Below are positions 26,334 through 35,288 of a stretch of 64,000 nucleotides of DNA, piece by piece. The DNA lies in the NCBI RefSeq assembly GCF_900113125.1, contig NZ_FOOG01000001.1, positions 124,001-188,000 on the forward strand, given 5' to 3'. The position numbers and the translations under genes are program-made. This DNA comes from Halobacillus alkaliphilus (GTDB lineage: Bacteria; Bacillota; Bacilli; Bacillales; Halobacillaceae). The notes below the pieces were generated by a model, which ran no database searches, was not told the origin of the DNA, and was given only the letters and a program-made list of their open reading frames with translations. Position 1 is the first letter of the stretch; every line of letters begins with the position of its first letter.

Positions 26334-26731
26334 TAGTTTTTGGTTTGCTGTAGTTTATAGTAAGTGTCTAACGATTTCATATTTCCGGAGTAGTCTGTTA
26401 TCTCCCATTTACAATGAATGCTTTCATTACTTTCTCTATTACAGGTGGACTGAGCTTTTCCATTAGGCGTCGTTAAGGTGTAATAAGGGTCTTCTTCAGG
26501 AGAGATATCATTCCATCGTATAAGTAAATGTTGCTGAGCGGTTTCTAATAAATTCTGTCTGACGATAGATAAAGTGTAGGTATCGTTAAACAATACGTGG
26601 TTCTGATAGCGCTGTACAGAACTTATAGTAAGAAAAATGAGGAGTAATCCTATACCAGCTACCCAGGGAAAGATAACTCCCTTCTGATTAAGGACCGGCT
26701 CTATGAATGTTTTTCTGATAAACACCACCAC
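26333..26731 (-). CDS. comGG: Competence protein ComGG
   Basis: About 132 residues, last gene of the comG operon. It has a single N-terminal hydrophobic segment after NQKGVIFPW and no classical prepilin FTLxE motif, as usual for ComGG, a minor pseudopilin. Start is one of several tandem GTG codons near 26731, preceded by GGAAGG inside comGF, with about 44 nt overlap. It helps assemble the transformation pilus for DNA uptake. Call rests mainly on position and N-terminal pattern. Confidence 0.78.
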   Translation of the reverse strand: MVVFIRKTFIEPVLNQKGVIFPWVAGIGLLLIFLTISSVQRYQNHVLFNDTYTLSIVRQNLLETAQQHLLIRWNDISPEEDPYYTLTTPNGKAQSTCNRESNESIHCKWEITDYSGNMKSLDTYYKLQQTKN

Positions 26732-27104
26732 CTTCCATTTGTAACTTAATCATTATATAGCGAGTGTGATTGGTTAAGTGAATTGCTTCTACATTCTGTA
26801 GTAAGACTTCATGTCCAGTAAGGTTTACTCTTCTCCTAATAAGATTCTCATATTGTTCAATGGTAATCTTTCGGTTTACAGCATCTGTAATAGAGATGGT
26901 GTTAGAAATTACCGCTACCTCTTGACCTCTGTTTACTTCCTCCTGTAAGAACGTAAACATTTGCCGGACAGATAATTCCTCATAGTAATCAACGTCATGA
27001 ATTATATGAAATAAAGGGAAAGAGAGAATGAGGATTAATGAAATAATAATCAGGCTTATTAGAGTTTCGAGTAAAGTAAACCCCTGGCTATGAATCTTTG
27101 GCAT
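26688..27104 (-). CDS. comGF: Competence pseudopilin ComGF
   Basis: A 138-residue prepilin-like protein. The N-terminus SQGFTLLETLISLIIISLIL has the Gly-Phe cleavage site and Glu+5 of type IV prepilins processed by ComC. It is a minor component of the competence pseudopilus. Overlaps comGE by 17 nt and comGG by about 44 nt, so translation is coupled along the operon. Confidence 0.85.
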   Translation of the reverse strand: MPKIHSQGFTLLETLISLIIISLILILSFPLFHIIHDVDYYEELSVRQMFTFLQEEVNRGQEVAVISNTISITDAVNRKITIEQYENLIRRRVNLTGHEVLLQNVEAIHLTNHTRYIMIKLQMEGGGVYQKNIHRAGP

Positions 27105-27420
27105 ATAGACACACTTCCTTTATTTTCTTCAAGTGCGTTTTCCACGTAATACAGCCTTCTACAAGGTTACTCTTCTCTACAAATTGAATCAGGAAGGGTA
27201 TTTCTTGATCGCCTAAATATACATTCGACAATTTTGGTGTCGTATATGAAAGTGTATGCAGTTCATCATGAAGATAGGAAATGGCTATTCTTTCGTTGGC
27301 CAAATCCTTTTGCATCAATCGAATGTGGGTGAGGGAGGGAAGTAGAAAGATAATAAGGCAAAGGAGTAGACTGATTGCTGTAATCGTCTCAACTAAGGTA
27401 AATCCACTAGAGTTCTTCAA
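27088..27420 (-). CDS. comGE: Competence pseudopilin ComGE
   Basis: A 110-residue minor pseudopilin with prepilin motif SSGFTLVETITAISLLL. Two cysteines near the C-terminus could form a disulfide. The start overlaps the end of comGD by 14 nt. Assigned by motif plus its place as the fifth gene of the operon. Confidence 0.85.
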   Translation of the reverse strand: MKNSSGFTLVETITAISLLLCLIIFLLPSLTHIRLMQKDLANERIAISYLHDELHTLSYTTPKLSNVYLGDQEIPFLIQFVEKSNLVEGCITWKTHLKKIKEVCLYAKDS

Positions 27421-27883
27421 TGGCTAACCTGCTCGCTCCAAAAGGAAAAACGATTTTAAAGATGGTATAAGGCGTATGAATTTTCATAGTTCCCGGTTTT
27501 GTCACAACTCCATTTTCGTTAAACCGGACAGTGGCTTCGAGAGTAAGAAGTTGCATTCTCCAATTGTCCGGGAATGACCTTTGGAAAATTGTAGTTTTAT
27601 TTTTTTGATCATATAAGATGTATTCATTCGTATTGGGTCGAAACAACAACATATAGTAAATATGGTCTTGCATAGTCAGTTGCTGGGTCAATAATACATC
27701 ATCTTTCAGCTGTGACATGAAGTGCGAAGATTGGATGTGTTGAAATGTGCGATGATGAAGAGGAACAATACTCACAAGGAGAATGGACCAGAAGATAAGA
27801 ACAATAAGGACTTCACTAATTGTATAGCCATTAGACGATTCTGAACCATCAAGGAGCAGAGACTTCACCGGACGTTGAATCAT
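27407..27883 (-). CDS. comGD: Competence pseudopilin ComGD
   Basis: About 158 residues from ATG 27883; the frame is open from ATG 27901, and GGAGG at 27895-27899 favours 27883. Prepilin motif SNGYTISEVLIVLIFWSILL with Gly-Tyr in place of Gly-Phe at the cleavage site. It overlaps comGC. Minor pseudopilin of the competence pilus. Confidence 0.83.
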   Translation of the reverse strand: MIQRPVKSLLLDGSESSNGYTISEVLIVLIFWSILLVSIVPLHHRTFQHIQSSHFMSQLKDDVLLTQQLTMQDHIYYMLLFRPNTNEYILYDQKNKTTIFQRSFPDNWRMQLLTLEATVRFNENGVVTKPGTMKIHTPYTIFKIVFPFGASRLAIEEL

Positions 27884-28148
27884 ATCCAAGTTCGCCTCCA
27901 TCAGGGCAGGTGGTTTGCTTTAAATATTGACCGTCAACTAGATCAGATAAACTGGCAGGATAAGCTCCGGTCTCTATAGAATAAGCTTCTGCTTGGGCCT
28001 GAGCTGTAATCACCAGTGCCTCGCAGCCTTTATCTCTTATCGTTCCGTTGTTTTTAGTTAAATTCGGTATAGTAATAATCATTAGTACAGAGATAACGAG
28101 CAGGACAATCAACATTTCAATTAATGTAAAACCTTTTTCATTTTTCAT
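27849..28148 (-). CDS. comGC: Major competence pseudopilin ComGC
   Basis: A 99-residue major pseudopilin. Prepilin signal MKNEKGFTLIEMLIVLLVIS, then an extracellular domain with two cysteines (GCEALVITAQ and TTCPDGGELG) that can form the intramolecular disulfide known for ComGC. ATG 28148 has AGGAGTG upstream; the longer frame to 28274 is spurious because it runs into comGB. It polymerises into the fibre that pulls DNA to ComEA. Confidence 0.92.
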   Translation of the reverse strand: MKNEKGFTLIEMLIVLLVISVLMIITIPNLTKNNGTIRDKGCEALVITAQAQAEAYSIETGAYPASLSDLVDGQYLKQTTCPDGGELGYDSTSGEVSAP

Positions 28149-28165
28149 AATTATCACTCCTGAGT

Positions 28166-29213
28166 TTATATTTGATCCATCCACTGGTAGAGGGGAAGCA
28201 TAATGGAAGCATAGATACAGATCACTATTACTGCAATAATAATAAAGAACATCGGTTGGATCATTTGCATCCATTTAAGCATTCTTTCTTGTACATATTC
28301 TATGAAAAATTCAGATAGCATCTCCAGTTCATGACTAAGAGCTTCTATATCATTTGTTTGATGGAACAAATTAGTTAGTTCGCTTTTTAGCAGAGAACAG
28401 CTGTGTACGGATTGCCCGAGAGTTTTCCCTTCAGCTAGATGAGATATAATTTTTTCGCTGTAGAAGGACAATAATTCATATCGATTGTGGCTGCTCATAA
28501 TCTCAAGTGACTGTTTTAAAGGGAGTCCGGCTTTAAAGAGGGAATTTAGGTGAGTAGTAAAAAGAAACGAAGTCATAAAGGAATGATAAATCTTTAGAAG
28601 GGGAACTTTTTCGTACAAATTAAGACGTCTGCCTAGTGAAAGTCTTGGTAAAGTTAACTTCATAACTATCAGCCCAATGAACAAAATAATCGATAAAACA
28701 CCAAGTCCATTGATGAAATAATCTAATGCCATCATAAACCAGAGAGAAGAAGAATCCTCTCCTTGAAAAAGGATTAGGAAATTGGGGAGAATAGTATGTT
28801 TTAGTATACTAAAGGCAGCAATTAAGAACATTAAAAGAAACAGCGGGTATCGTAAAACTTGAAATAATTTATGTGAGTAATCTTTTTTCATTTTTAATAG
28901 CTCTTCACATTGTTTAAACATAGCTGGAAGGTCTTGGTGCACTCTGCCAAAATAGAGAAAGTTCGTTACCAGTGGAGAAAAATGAACATGAAGGAAAGCG
29001 TTATCGATGGTTTCTCCTTTAGATAAGTGGATGTTAAGTTCATCTGACAACGGCCTCAGGGAAGGATCCCATCCTGTCATCTTTAATGCTTCCAGTAATG
29101 GATACCCTTTATGAAGAATGTGGCTTAATCGATGGAAAAAAAGTATTTGAATAGAAACGGGGAGTTTAGTTCTCCGGGTTAAGTTTACGAGTAATTTACG
29201 AATCCGAGGGCAT
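28166..29213 (-). CDS. comGB: ComGB, type II/IV secretion inner-membrane protein; start unresolved
   Basis: A GspF/PilC-type platform protein for pseudopilus assembly with three membrane spans (for example FPLFLLMFLIAAFSILKHTI-like stretches and the C-terminal hydrophobic end). Homologous sequence starts well before the first in-frame ATG (29080). Codons from about 29197 read KLLVNLTRRTKLPVSIQILF and HRLSHILHKGYPLLEALKM, the expected ComGB N-terminus, yet no ATG, GTG or TTG occurs in that frame between 29080 and the upstream stop near 29250. An ideal AAGGAGG-ATG pair sits at 29211-29227 but in another frame that stops after five codons (see findings). Expected length is about 345 residues. 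Confidence 0.8.
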
Positions 29214-30180
29214 AAGCTTTCCTCCTTAAGTGAGCGAAAGACTGAAAATTATTCTGGGTGGTGGGGGGTATATCCTGAATAGATGAGCTTAGAAGGCTGC
29301 CATCCAGCAATTCTAAGATAGCGGCACGTCTAGGCAGCAGTCCTTCTCCTTGAATAGGTACAAGTTGTTGTGCAGCTATTGCGATTAAGGTTTGTTCCAT
29401 GTCTGCCTGAGGAATATTCATTTCTCTTAATCGTCGAAGAGTTCCGTAGGCATCCTTAGCATGAATAGTACTTATAACTAAGTGCCCGCTCAAGGCGGCT
29501 CGAAATGCGAAGTGAGCAGTGTCACGGTCCCGGATTTCCCCTACCATAAGTAGATCAGGATCATGACGAAGAGCTGCTTTTAAACCAGTATCATAAGTAA
29601 TGCCGGCCTTTTCGTTTACTTGCACTTGTATGATGTTGTTTAAATTCTTTTCGATTGGATCTTCAAGTGTAATGGCTTGAAAGGAGCTGCGGTTCATTAA
29701 AGCCTGTAAAAGAGCATAAAGGGTGGTAGTTTTACCACTTCCTGTGGGTCCTGTAAACAGAATCATACCACTGGAATGGTTTAACCATTGTTCAATTCTT
29801 TTAAGCTGAGAGGGAAAAAGAAAAAGTTGTTCTAAGGGAGTATGGTCCATAGGTTTTAGAATGCGGATGGCGAGACTTTCTGTTCCTGTGATAGGAAGAG
29901 TGGAGAGGCGAAGGTCGAAGATTGACTGGTCACTTCGGTGTTGAAGGGTGCCATTCTGAGGACGTTTAATTTCTCCAATATCCATTCCTGAGGTGAATTT
30001 AAAATAAGCGAGAAGTTTTTGGTAAAGCGGCAGAGGAAGGGAAGAGTGGGAAATTCTTTTACCATGAATACGGAAATAAATGCTGGCATTTTCTGCAAAA
30101 GGAGTGAAATGAATATCTGAAGCCGTTTGCTGTATTGCTGAGATTAGTAAATCACGAGCGTAATTTGCTATAGACTGCAA
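29185..30180 (-). CDS. comGA: Competence traffic ATPase ComGA
   Basis: About 331 residues, a GspE/PilB-type ATPase that powers assembly of the competence pseudopilus at the inner membrane face. Walker A is GPTGSGKTT, followed by an Asp box (TLEDPIEK), Walker B LLMVGEIRD and a His box region (STIHAKDAYGTLRRL). The zinc cysteines of many relatives are absent. The frame opens at GTG 30192, but that codon overlaps the SD (AGAGGTG). TTG 30180 gives spacing of about 10 and the usual start QSIANYARDLLI. First gene of comGA-GG. Confidence 0.9.
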   Translation of the reverse strand: MQSIANYARDLLISAIQQTASDIHFTPFAENASIYFRIHGKRISHSSLPLPLYQKLLAYFKFTSGMDIGEIKRPQNGTLQHRSDQSIFDLRLSTLPITGTESLAIRILKPMDHTPLEQLFLFPSQLKRIEQWLNHSSGMILFTGPTGSGKTTTLYALLQALMNRSSFQAITLEDPIEKNLNNIIQVQVNEKAGITYDTGLKAALRHDPDLLMVGEIRDRDTAHFAFRAALSGHLVISTIHAKDAYGTLRRLREMNIPQADMEQTLIAIAAQQLVPIQGEGLLPRRAAILELLDGSLLSSSIQDIPPTTQNNFQSFAHLRRKAYALGFVNYS

Positions 30181-30532
30181 AGGAGCTATCACCTCTTTTC
30201 AATAATTTTTTCACAAAGGATTATATTCGACATAATTCGGCTGATTCCTTCTTTTATTTTTAAACTTTTTATATTCCCCTATGAGATGTATAATCAAGAA
30301 AACGTCTTTTTGGATTCTCTTATCAAATTCGCCGATCCGTTAGGTAAGAAGAGTGTTCACATATAATAGACGTCCTGAATAACCGGGTTTTTTAGCTCGT
30401 TTCCTCTTCGGCAATTAAAGGGGAAATTCGTATAGTCAGAGGTTTTGTCTGCTGAAGAAGTTAGCAGCTATTTTAGTAAGATTTAACTATAACCATATCT
30501 TTTAAAACTATAATTAATAATGGGAGGTTAGT
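30181..30532. promoter_or_regulatory. Divergent comG / aroK intergenic region
   Basis: About 350 bp without a gene. On the minus strand a possible comG promoter reads TTGATT (30292-30297), 18 bp, TATAAA (30268-30273). Directly upstream of its -35 is a palindromic AT-box AAAA-N5-TTTT (30299-30311), the half-site pattern bound by ComK. A second box at standard spacing was not found. Toward aroK nothing is recognised except a GGGAGG ribosome site. Confidence 0.35.
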
Positions 30533-31018
30533 ATGATTTACTTAATTGGTTTTATGGGCAGTGGAAAGTCAACTATAGCTGGACAACTAAGCGATGAACT
30601 TAACTTGCCTTACATAGAAATGGATAAAGCAATAGAAGAGAAAGAGAAAATGCATATCTCAGATATGTTTGCTCAATTCGGTGAAGCTCACTTCCGTGAA
30701 TGCGAAACTCATCTTCTCAAAAGTATTAACGAGGAAAGTGTTGTATCCACTGGTGGAGGAGTGGTTTTAAAAGAAGAAAATCAGCACTATTTATCCACTG
30801 GAACGGTAGTGTTCTTGAGGGCCTCTTGGAACACGATTGTTTCCAGATTGCAAAATGATCAGGAGCGTCCTTTATGGAAAGGAGACTTAACTGAAAAACA
30901 GGCCTTATTCGCTATGCGACAGCCTATATACGAATCATTGGCTCATCAGATCATTGATGTAGATAATAAGAGCCCTGAAGAAATCGTTAATGAAATAATG
31001 GATCGTCTAAAAAACTAG
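30533..31018 (+). CDS. aroK: Shikimate kinase
   Basis: A 161-residue P-loop kinase, slightly short but complete. It has Walker A GFMGSGKST, the shikimate-binding stretch EMDKAIEEKE, FRECETHLL, STGGGVVL and the lid arginine region QNDQERPLW. It phosphorylates shikimate in the aromatic amino acid pathway. ATG follows GGGAGG. B. subtilis also has aroK between comG and yqzE. Confidence 0.93.
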   Translation: MIYLIGFMGSGKSTIAGQLSDELNLPYIEMDKAIEEKEKMHISDMFAQFGEAHFRECETHLLKSINEESVVSTGGGVVLKEENQHYLSTGTVVFLRASWNTIVSRLQNDQERPLWKGDLTEKQALFAMRQPIYESLAHQIIDVDNKSPEEIVNEIMDRLKN

Positions 31019-31064
31019 AGATTCGGCCATACTATTCCTAAATACCAAGTAAAGAGGGGAAATT

Positions 31065-31250
31065 ATGGACCGGAATGATTATGTGAAGTATCTCACGGAA
31101 GAGATGGTTAAATATATGCAAATGAGTAAACAGGAGAAGAAGCAGAGAAAGGCAGCAAAGCCATCAAAGAAAAGCGCTTTTTATTGGTTTGGTATCATCC
31201 CTTTTGCTCTTAGGATGATTAAAAAAAAGCATAAAACGACGGAATCTTGA
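31065..31250 (+). CDS. yqzE: YqzE family protein
   Basis: A 61-residue basic protein (DRNDYVKYLTEEMVKYMQMS, then a Lys-rich segment and SAFYWFGIIPFALRMIKKK), matching the small YqzE family in sequence pattern and location. One hydrophobic segment near the C-terminus suggests membrane contact. Function is unknown. Ribosome site AGAGGGG. Ends in a bidirectional terminator shared with yqhG. Confidence 0.85.
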   Translation: MDRNDYVKYLTEEMVKYMQMSKQEKKQRKAAKPSKKSAFYWFGIIPFALRMIKKKHKTTES

Positions 31251-31264
31251 ATATGTCATTCCCG

Positions 31265-31303
31265 ATAATTTAGCCGCTGACTTTTAGTCAGCGGCTAAAT
31301 TAT
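31265..31303. terminator. Bidirectional terminator inside the 3' end of yqhG
   Basis: A perfect 17-bp stem (31265-31281 with 31287-31303) and 5-nt loop. The right arm encodes the last residues of YqhG (NNLAAD) on the minus strand, and the yqhG stop codon (31284-31286) overlaps the loop. Confidence 0.85.
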
Positions 31304-32096
31304 TGATCACATAGGAGTTGGACTTTTGAGAAATATAAAATAAGCCTCCATTCACTGCCTCCATTAGAATTCTCGGGCTGTACCTAGTAGCAATTTGTTC
31401 CTGTTCTTTGGTGAATTGTTCTAGACCAATATCTTCGGATGAATAAAAGGATTCTAAAAGCACTTTTTCTTCTTGCAGGTGCTTTAATGATAATGTAGCC
31501 CACTCGTCGCTGATCGAAGACACATACCCTTCCACATATCGTTCAATACGTTTATAAGCGTTTTCCAAATTAATTAGGGGAGTCATCGGGAAGGTATAGT
31601 CTGATACAGTTGGTTCAAATTCCATCTTCCACAGTCTGTCCATCATATTGGGGAGAAGAGTTCCGTGAACTAAATTAAGTCCCAGAGACAAAGTTTCATC
31701 TTTACTTTGCTTGCCTCTGTAGTGGAGGTGGATATTTACTACAAGCCAGGGACAAAGGGCGCGATTTTCAAGCGGCTGCACTACAGCTTCATAAAGGCGT
31801 GCGGTTTTTCCTTTTTTGATGGCTGCTCGATAAATCGTGTGAAGTTTGGGAGTACCTGCATGCAGGTAAATTCCGCCTTCTTTGGAGTGGCTTGTGTTTG
31901 TGAAGAGTAACTGCATAGGGTCTCCGGGTCGATTCATTTTTTTCATGTAATGCCAATAGAAAGGACGATTCATTATCTCTTCATCCATACTGCTCGTTAA
32001 TTGGACTTTCAAATGAGACTCACTTTTTTCTAGGATAGCGCAGCCGTAAGAGGTGAAAAACTGATGGACGAAATCAAAATAAGGATTCAAAGTCAA
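31284..32096 (-). CDS. yqhG: YqhG family protein
   Basis: A 270-residue soluble protein of the YqhG family (LNPYFDFVHQFFTSYGCAIL at the N-terminus; PFYWHYMKKMNRPGDPMQL further on). It is always found next to the SNF2 helicase yqhH. Start TTG 32096 overlaps the yqhH stop (TTGA) and follows GAGGAGAG, so the two are translationally coupled. Function is unknown; in B. subtilis the pair lies in the same place between comG/aroK and gcvT. Confidence 0.85.
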   Translation of the reverse strand: MTLNPYFDFVHQFFTSYGCAILEKSESHLKVQLTSSMDEEIMNRPFYWHYMKKMNRPGDPMQLLFTNTSHSKEGGIYLHAGTPKLHTIYRAAIKKGKTARLYEAVVQPLENRALCPWLVVNIHLHYRGKQSKDETLSLGLNLVHGTLLPNMMDRLWKMEFEPTVSDYTFPMTPLINLENAYKRIERYVEGYVSSISDEWATLSLKHLQEEKVLLESFYSSEDIGLEQFTKEQEQIATRYSPRILMEAVNGGLFYISQKSNSYVINNLAAD

Positions 32097-33736
32097 CTCG
32101 TTTCTCTCCTCTCGCTAATGGAATGTTCAACATAACTGACTAAATTGTTCAGTTTAATATCAATCTCGCCTTTGCTGTCTGATTGATCAATTATTGTCTG
32201 AATTTGTTTATCGAATGAACCGCCCGGGATTTGTTCTAAGATATGGTCAAGGTCACCTACCGCATTTTTAAACATCTCGATCTTTTCATAAAGCATCTTC
32301 ATAATGTGGTCTTCAATGGTATTCTCAATTGCGAAATTATAAATTTTAACATCATGTTCCTGACCAAAACGGTGTATCCTGCCTATTCGCTGCTCCAGCC
32401 TCATAGGATTCCAGGGGAGATCATAATTAATCATGTGGTGACAGAATTGTAGGTTAATTCCTTCTCCGCCGGCTTCCGTCGCAATCAGTACTTGCGCTTG
32501 ATTCTTAAACAATTGCTTCATCCAATCACGTTTACTTTTATTAAATTTTCCGCTGAAAGGGACTGAAGAAATTCCATGTTGTTGGAGATACCACTGCAAA
32601 TAAAATTGAGTGGCCCTATATTCGGTAAATACAATAAATTTTTCATTTGTCTCACTGATCAGTTCTATCATCCTCTTCGCCTTAACATGGTGAGGAAGTT
32701 GCTGAAGCTGCTCAATAAATTTTGAATAAACAGCCATTGTCTGCTCATTTGACTGCTGTCTCATTTGGTTTAGCGACATATAACACGCTTCTCGTGAAGA
32801 GCACAATTCTTTAGCTAACGTCAGCCAAGTAAATGAAGGATGATCTGATTTCAAAAGTTCCAATTCCTGGTACATTTTTTGTTCTTCCTCGGTAAATTTC
32901 AGGCGCTCATTTACTACTATACGTTTAGAGTCATCAAGTCCTGTATCTTTTCGGCGGTTTCTGATCATCATTTTTCCAACAAGTGAATGAATGTGTTCAA
33001 TATTTCCTTGTTTATTTGCTTCATATCTATACTTTTTCTTAAAATCTGTTAAATTTCCAAGATATCCAGGCTTTAGAATCGAGACAAGATTAAATAAATC
33101 ACTGAGTTTGTTTTGTATAGGTGTTGCTGTAAGCAAAAGACAGTACGTTTTTTTAAGTTCTTGTACAAACTGATAGTTTTTGGTTTGATGGTTTTTTAAT
33201 TTATGTGCTTCATCGATGATAATGAAATCATAAGGAATAGACAATATCTCCTGACGGTGAGCTTCTCTTTTAGCCATATCAATCGAGGTAACTGTCACGT
33301 CCCAGTCTGACCAGGCTGCTTGCTTTTTTCTAGGGGAAGCTGCTTGAATGTAGAATTTATCGTTAAGTTCTTGCACCCACTGATTCACCAAAGAAGCGGG
33401 TGTAAGGATTAAGATTTTACGAGCAATGCCTCGAATCATGTATTCTTTTAAAATCAATCCAGCTTCCAGGGTTTTTCCCAGTCCTACTTCATCAGCCAGA
33501 ATGGCTCTCCCATTCATTTGGTGAATGACTCTTTCAGCTGCCTCAATCTGGTGATCCAGAAATTGCACATGTGGTAAGTGTTCTAAAGCAAGTAGTCCAT
33601 CGAAATTAGGAACTGTATTAATCTTTGCTGCCTGGTAAGCAAGTTTGAATCCTTCCCAGTTGGAGAGATGATTTGGGTTGTTCAAGTTATCTCGTAAGGT
33701 AGGAATAAATGTATGATCAGGATGAATTTCAACCAT
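32093..33736 (-). CDS. yqhH: SNF2-family DNA/RNA helicase YqhH
   Basis: A 547-residue SNF2/RapA-like ATPase. Motif I is DEVGLGKTLEAG (residues 82-93), motif II is DEAH, motif III is LTATPIQN, and the C-terminal RecA lobe has ATEAGGEGINLQ and the QRIGRIHRFGQ motif VI. It probably remodels protein-nucleic acid complexes, perhaps RNA polymerase as RapA does, but no target is known. ATG 33736 has GGAGGC upstream. Divergent from the gcv operon. Confidence 0.9.
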   Translation of the reverse strand: MVEIHPDHTFIPTLRDNLNNPNHLSNWEGFKLAYQAAKINTVPNFDGLLALEHLPHVQFLDHQIEAAERVIHQMNGRAILADEVGLGKTLEAGLILKEYMIRGIARKILILTPASLVNQWVQELNDKFYIQAASPRKKQAAWSDWDVTVTSIDMAKREAHRQEILSIPYDFIIIDEAHKLKNHQTKNYQFVQELKKTYCLLLTATPIQNKLSDLFNLVSILKPGYLGNLTDFKKKYRYEANKQGNIEHIHSLVGKMMIRNRRKDTGLDDSKRIVVNERLKFTEEEQKMYQELELLKSDHPSFTWLTLAKELCSSREACYMSLNQMRQQSNEQTMAVYSKFIEQLQQLPHHVKAKRMIELISETNEKFIVFTEYRATQFYLQWYLQQHGISSVPFSGKFNKSKRDWMKQLFKNQAQVLIATEAGGEGINLQFCHHMINYDLPWNPMRLEQRIGRIHRFGQEHDVKIYNFAIENTIEDHIMKMLYEKIEMFKNAVGDLDHILEQIPGGSFDKQIQTIIDQSDSKGEIDIKLNNLVSYVEHSISERRETS

Positions 33737-33821
33737 AGCTGTGAGCCTCCATCTATTCTAAAAAGATTATTAAAAATTAAGAATGATTCTACAAATTCAA
33801 TGTCAAATTGTGATTACGCTG

Positions 33822-33830
33822 TGATATAAT
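33822..33830 (+). promoter_or_regulatory. Extended -10 promoter of the gcv operon
   Basis: TGATATAAT is a perfect extended -10 (TGnTATAAT). It lies about 75 bp upstream of the glycine riboswitch, so transcription should start near 33837. No good -35 is apparent, as is common for extended -10 promoters. Confidence 0.6.
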
Positions 33831-33904
33831 AATGTCGAATGAATAAGTGAAGCCATACGTTTTTGAATAGTATGTCCAATAGAATCTAAGAAAATACGAA
33901 TATG

Positions 33905-34096
33905 AAGCGAATGACTGCAGGGGGAGAGTCTACGTACGTAGCGCCGAAGGAGCAAGCATGTTGTGAATCTCTCAGGCAAACAGACCTCTGTAGGACGCAG
34001 CTCTGGAGAGCGTTTACTAATAGTAAACCACCCAAGAAGCAAATAATTCTTCTTTAAGTAGAAGGAGAATTATCAAACTTTCTGGTGAATGGACAG
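33905..34096 (+). ncRNA. Tandem glycine riboswitch
   Basis: Two adjacent glycine aptamers precede gcvT. The first (about 33918-33992) shows GGGGGAGAGTC, GCCGAAGGAGCAA and ATCTCTCAGGCAAACAGACC. The second (about 33993-34096) shows GGACGCAGCTCTGGAGAGCG, CCACCCAAGAAGCAAA and CTTTCTGGTGAATGGACAGAG. These are the conserved cores of the class. Glycine binding turns on the downstream glycine-cleavage genes, and the terminator just after it is the expression platform. Confidence 0.96.
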
Positions 34097-34132
34097 AGAC
34101 TCCTAATCGAAAAACGGTGGAGTCTCTTTTTT
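34095..34132 (+). terminator. Expression-platform terminator of the glycine riboswitch
   Basis: AGAGACTCC (34095-34103) pairs with GGAGTCTCT (34119-34127) followed by T's. The left arm overlaps the 3' side of aptamer II, so ligand binding should block terminator formation. Confidence 0.88.
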
Positions 34133-34165
34133 ATGGATGAAATTAGAGGATAAAGGAGCGGTTGT

Positions 34166-35266
34166 ATGGCTGAGTTAAAACGAACACCTTTGTATGCCGA
34201 GTATAAGAAACTGGGAGCGAAAACTGTTGATTTTGGGGGATGGGATCTGCCTGTACAGTTTTCAAGTATAAAAGAGGAGCATGAAGCAACGAGAACCAAA
34301 GCAGGGTTATTCGATGTTTCCCATATGGGTGAAGTGCTGGTAGAAGGGGATGGAAGTCTCTCTTTTTTACAAAAAATGCTCACAAATGATGTTTCTAAAC
34401 TTGAACCTGGGAAGGCTCAGTACACAATAATGTGCTATGAAAATGGCGGTACTGTAGACGATCTTATTGTTTACCAGTTAGAAACGGATAAATACCTGCT
34501 AGTTATTAATGCTGCAAACCGTGAGAAAGATGTAGAGTGGCTGAAAAAACACCAGGAAGATGGTGTTTCCATTAAGGATCTATCTGATGATTACGTTCAA
34601 TTAGCACTTCAGGGGCCAAAAGCTGTAGAAATCTTACAATCCATAACAAAAACCAATGTGTCAGAAATAAAGTTTTTCCGCTTTATAGGAGATGTTTCTA
34701 TCGATAATGTGAAAGATGGTGCTATTGTCTCCCGAACGGGTTATACAGGAGAAGATGGGTTTGAGATCTACCTGCCTGCTGCTTCAGGCCCAGATCTATG
34801 GCAGGTTCTGCTTGAAGCAGGTGATAAGCATGGCATTCTCCCTGTAGGACTCGGAGCAAGAGATACACTCAGATTTGAAGCTAATTTAGCCCTTTACGGC
34901 CAGGAGCTTAGTGCAGAGATCAGCCCAATTGAAGCGGGGCTGGGATTTGCTGTCAAAACAAAGAAGGAAGATGAGTTTATTGGTAAACAGGTTCTGAAGA
35001 AGCAAAAGGAAGAGGGACCTTCCCGCAAGCTCGTTGGTATAGAGATGATCGATAAAGGAATTCCTCGTACCCATTATGAAGTTTTTGATGAAGAGAAGCC
35101 GATTGGATTTGTTACAACAGGAACGCAATCTCCCACCCTTGGTAAAAATGTAGGACTTGCGTTACTAGATTGTGATTACACAGAGATGGGCACAGAAGTA
35201 ACCGTTCAGGTAAGAAAAAAACGTCTTCAGGCAAAAGTGGTTCCTACACCATTTTACAAAAGATAA
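34166..35266 (+). CDS. gcvT: Glycine cleavage system T protein (aminomethyltransferase)
   Basis: A 366-residue GcvT with the N-terminal motif [29 protein letters not shown], and the folate-site region [16 protein letters not shown]. It moves the aminomethyl carbon from the H protein's lipoyl arm to THF, releasing ammonia. ATG has AAAGGAG. First gene of gcvT-gcvPA-gcvPB, controlled by the glycine riboswitch. The lipoyl H protein is not in the window. Confidence 0.96.
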   Translation: MAELKRTPLYAEYKKLGAKTVDFGGWDLPVQFSSIKEEHEATRTKAGLFDVSHMGEVLVEGDGSLSFLQKMLTNDVSKLEPGKAQYTIMCYENGGTVDDLIVYQLETDKYLLVINAANREKDVEWLKKHQEDGVSIKDLSDDYVQLALQGPKAVEILQSITKTNVSEIKFFRFIGDVSIDNVKDGAIVSRTGYTGEDGFEIYLPAASGPDLWQVLLEAGDKHGILPVGLGARDTLRFEANLALYGQELSAEISPIEAGLGFAVKTKKEDEFIGKQVLKKQKEEGPSRKLVGIEMIDKGIPRTHYEVFDEEKPIGFVTTGTQSPTLGKNVGLALLDCDYTEMGTEVTVQVRKKRLQAKVVPTPFYKR

Positions 35267-35288
35267 AGTTTTTGAGGGGGAAGTACGT

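Noticed and set aside
30312-30532. Riboswitch or attenuator upstream of aroK
   Set aside because: A T-run at about 30389 lacks a convincing stem and no known aptamer core is visible.
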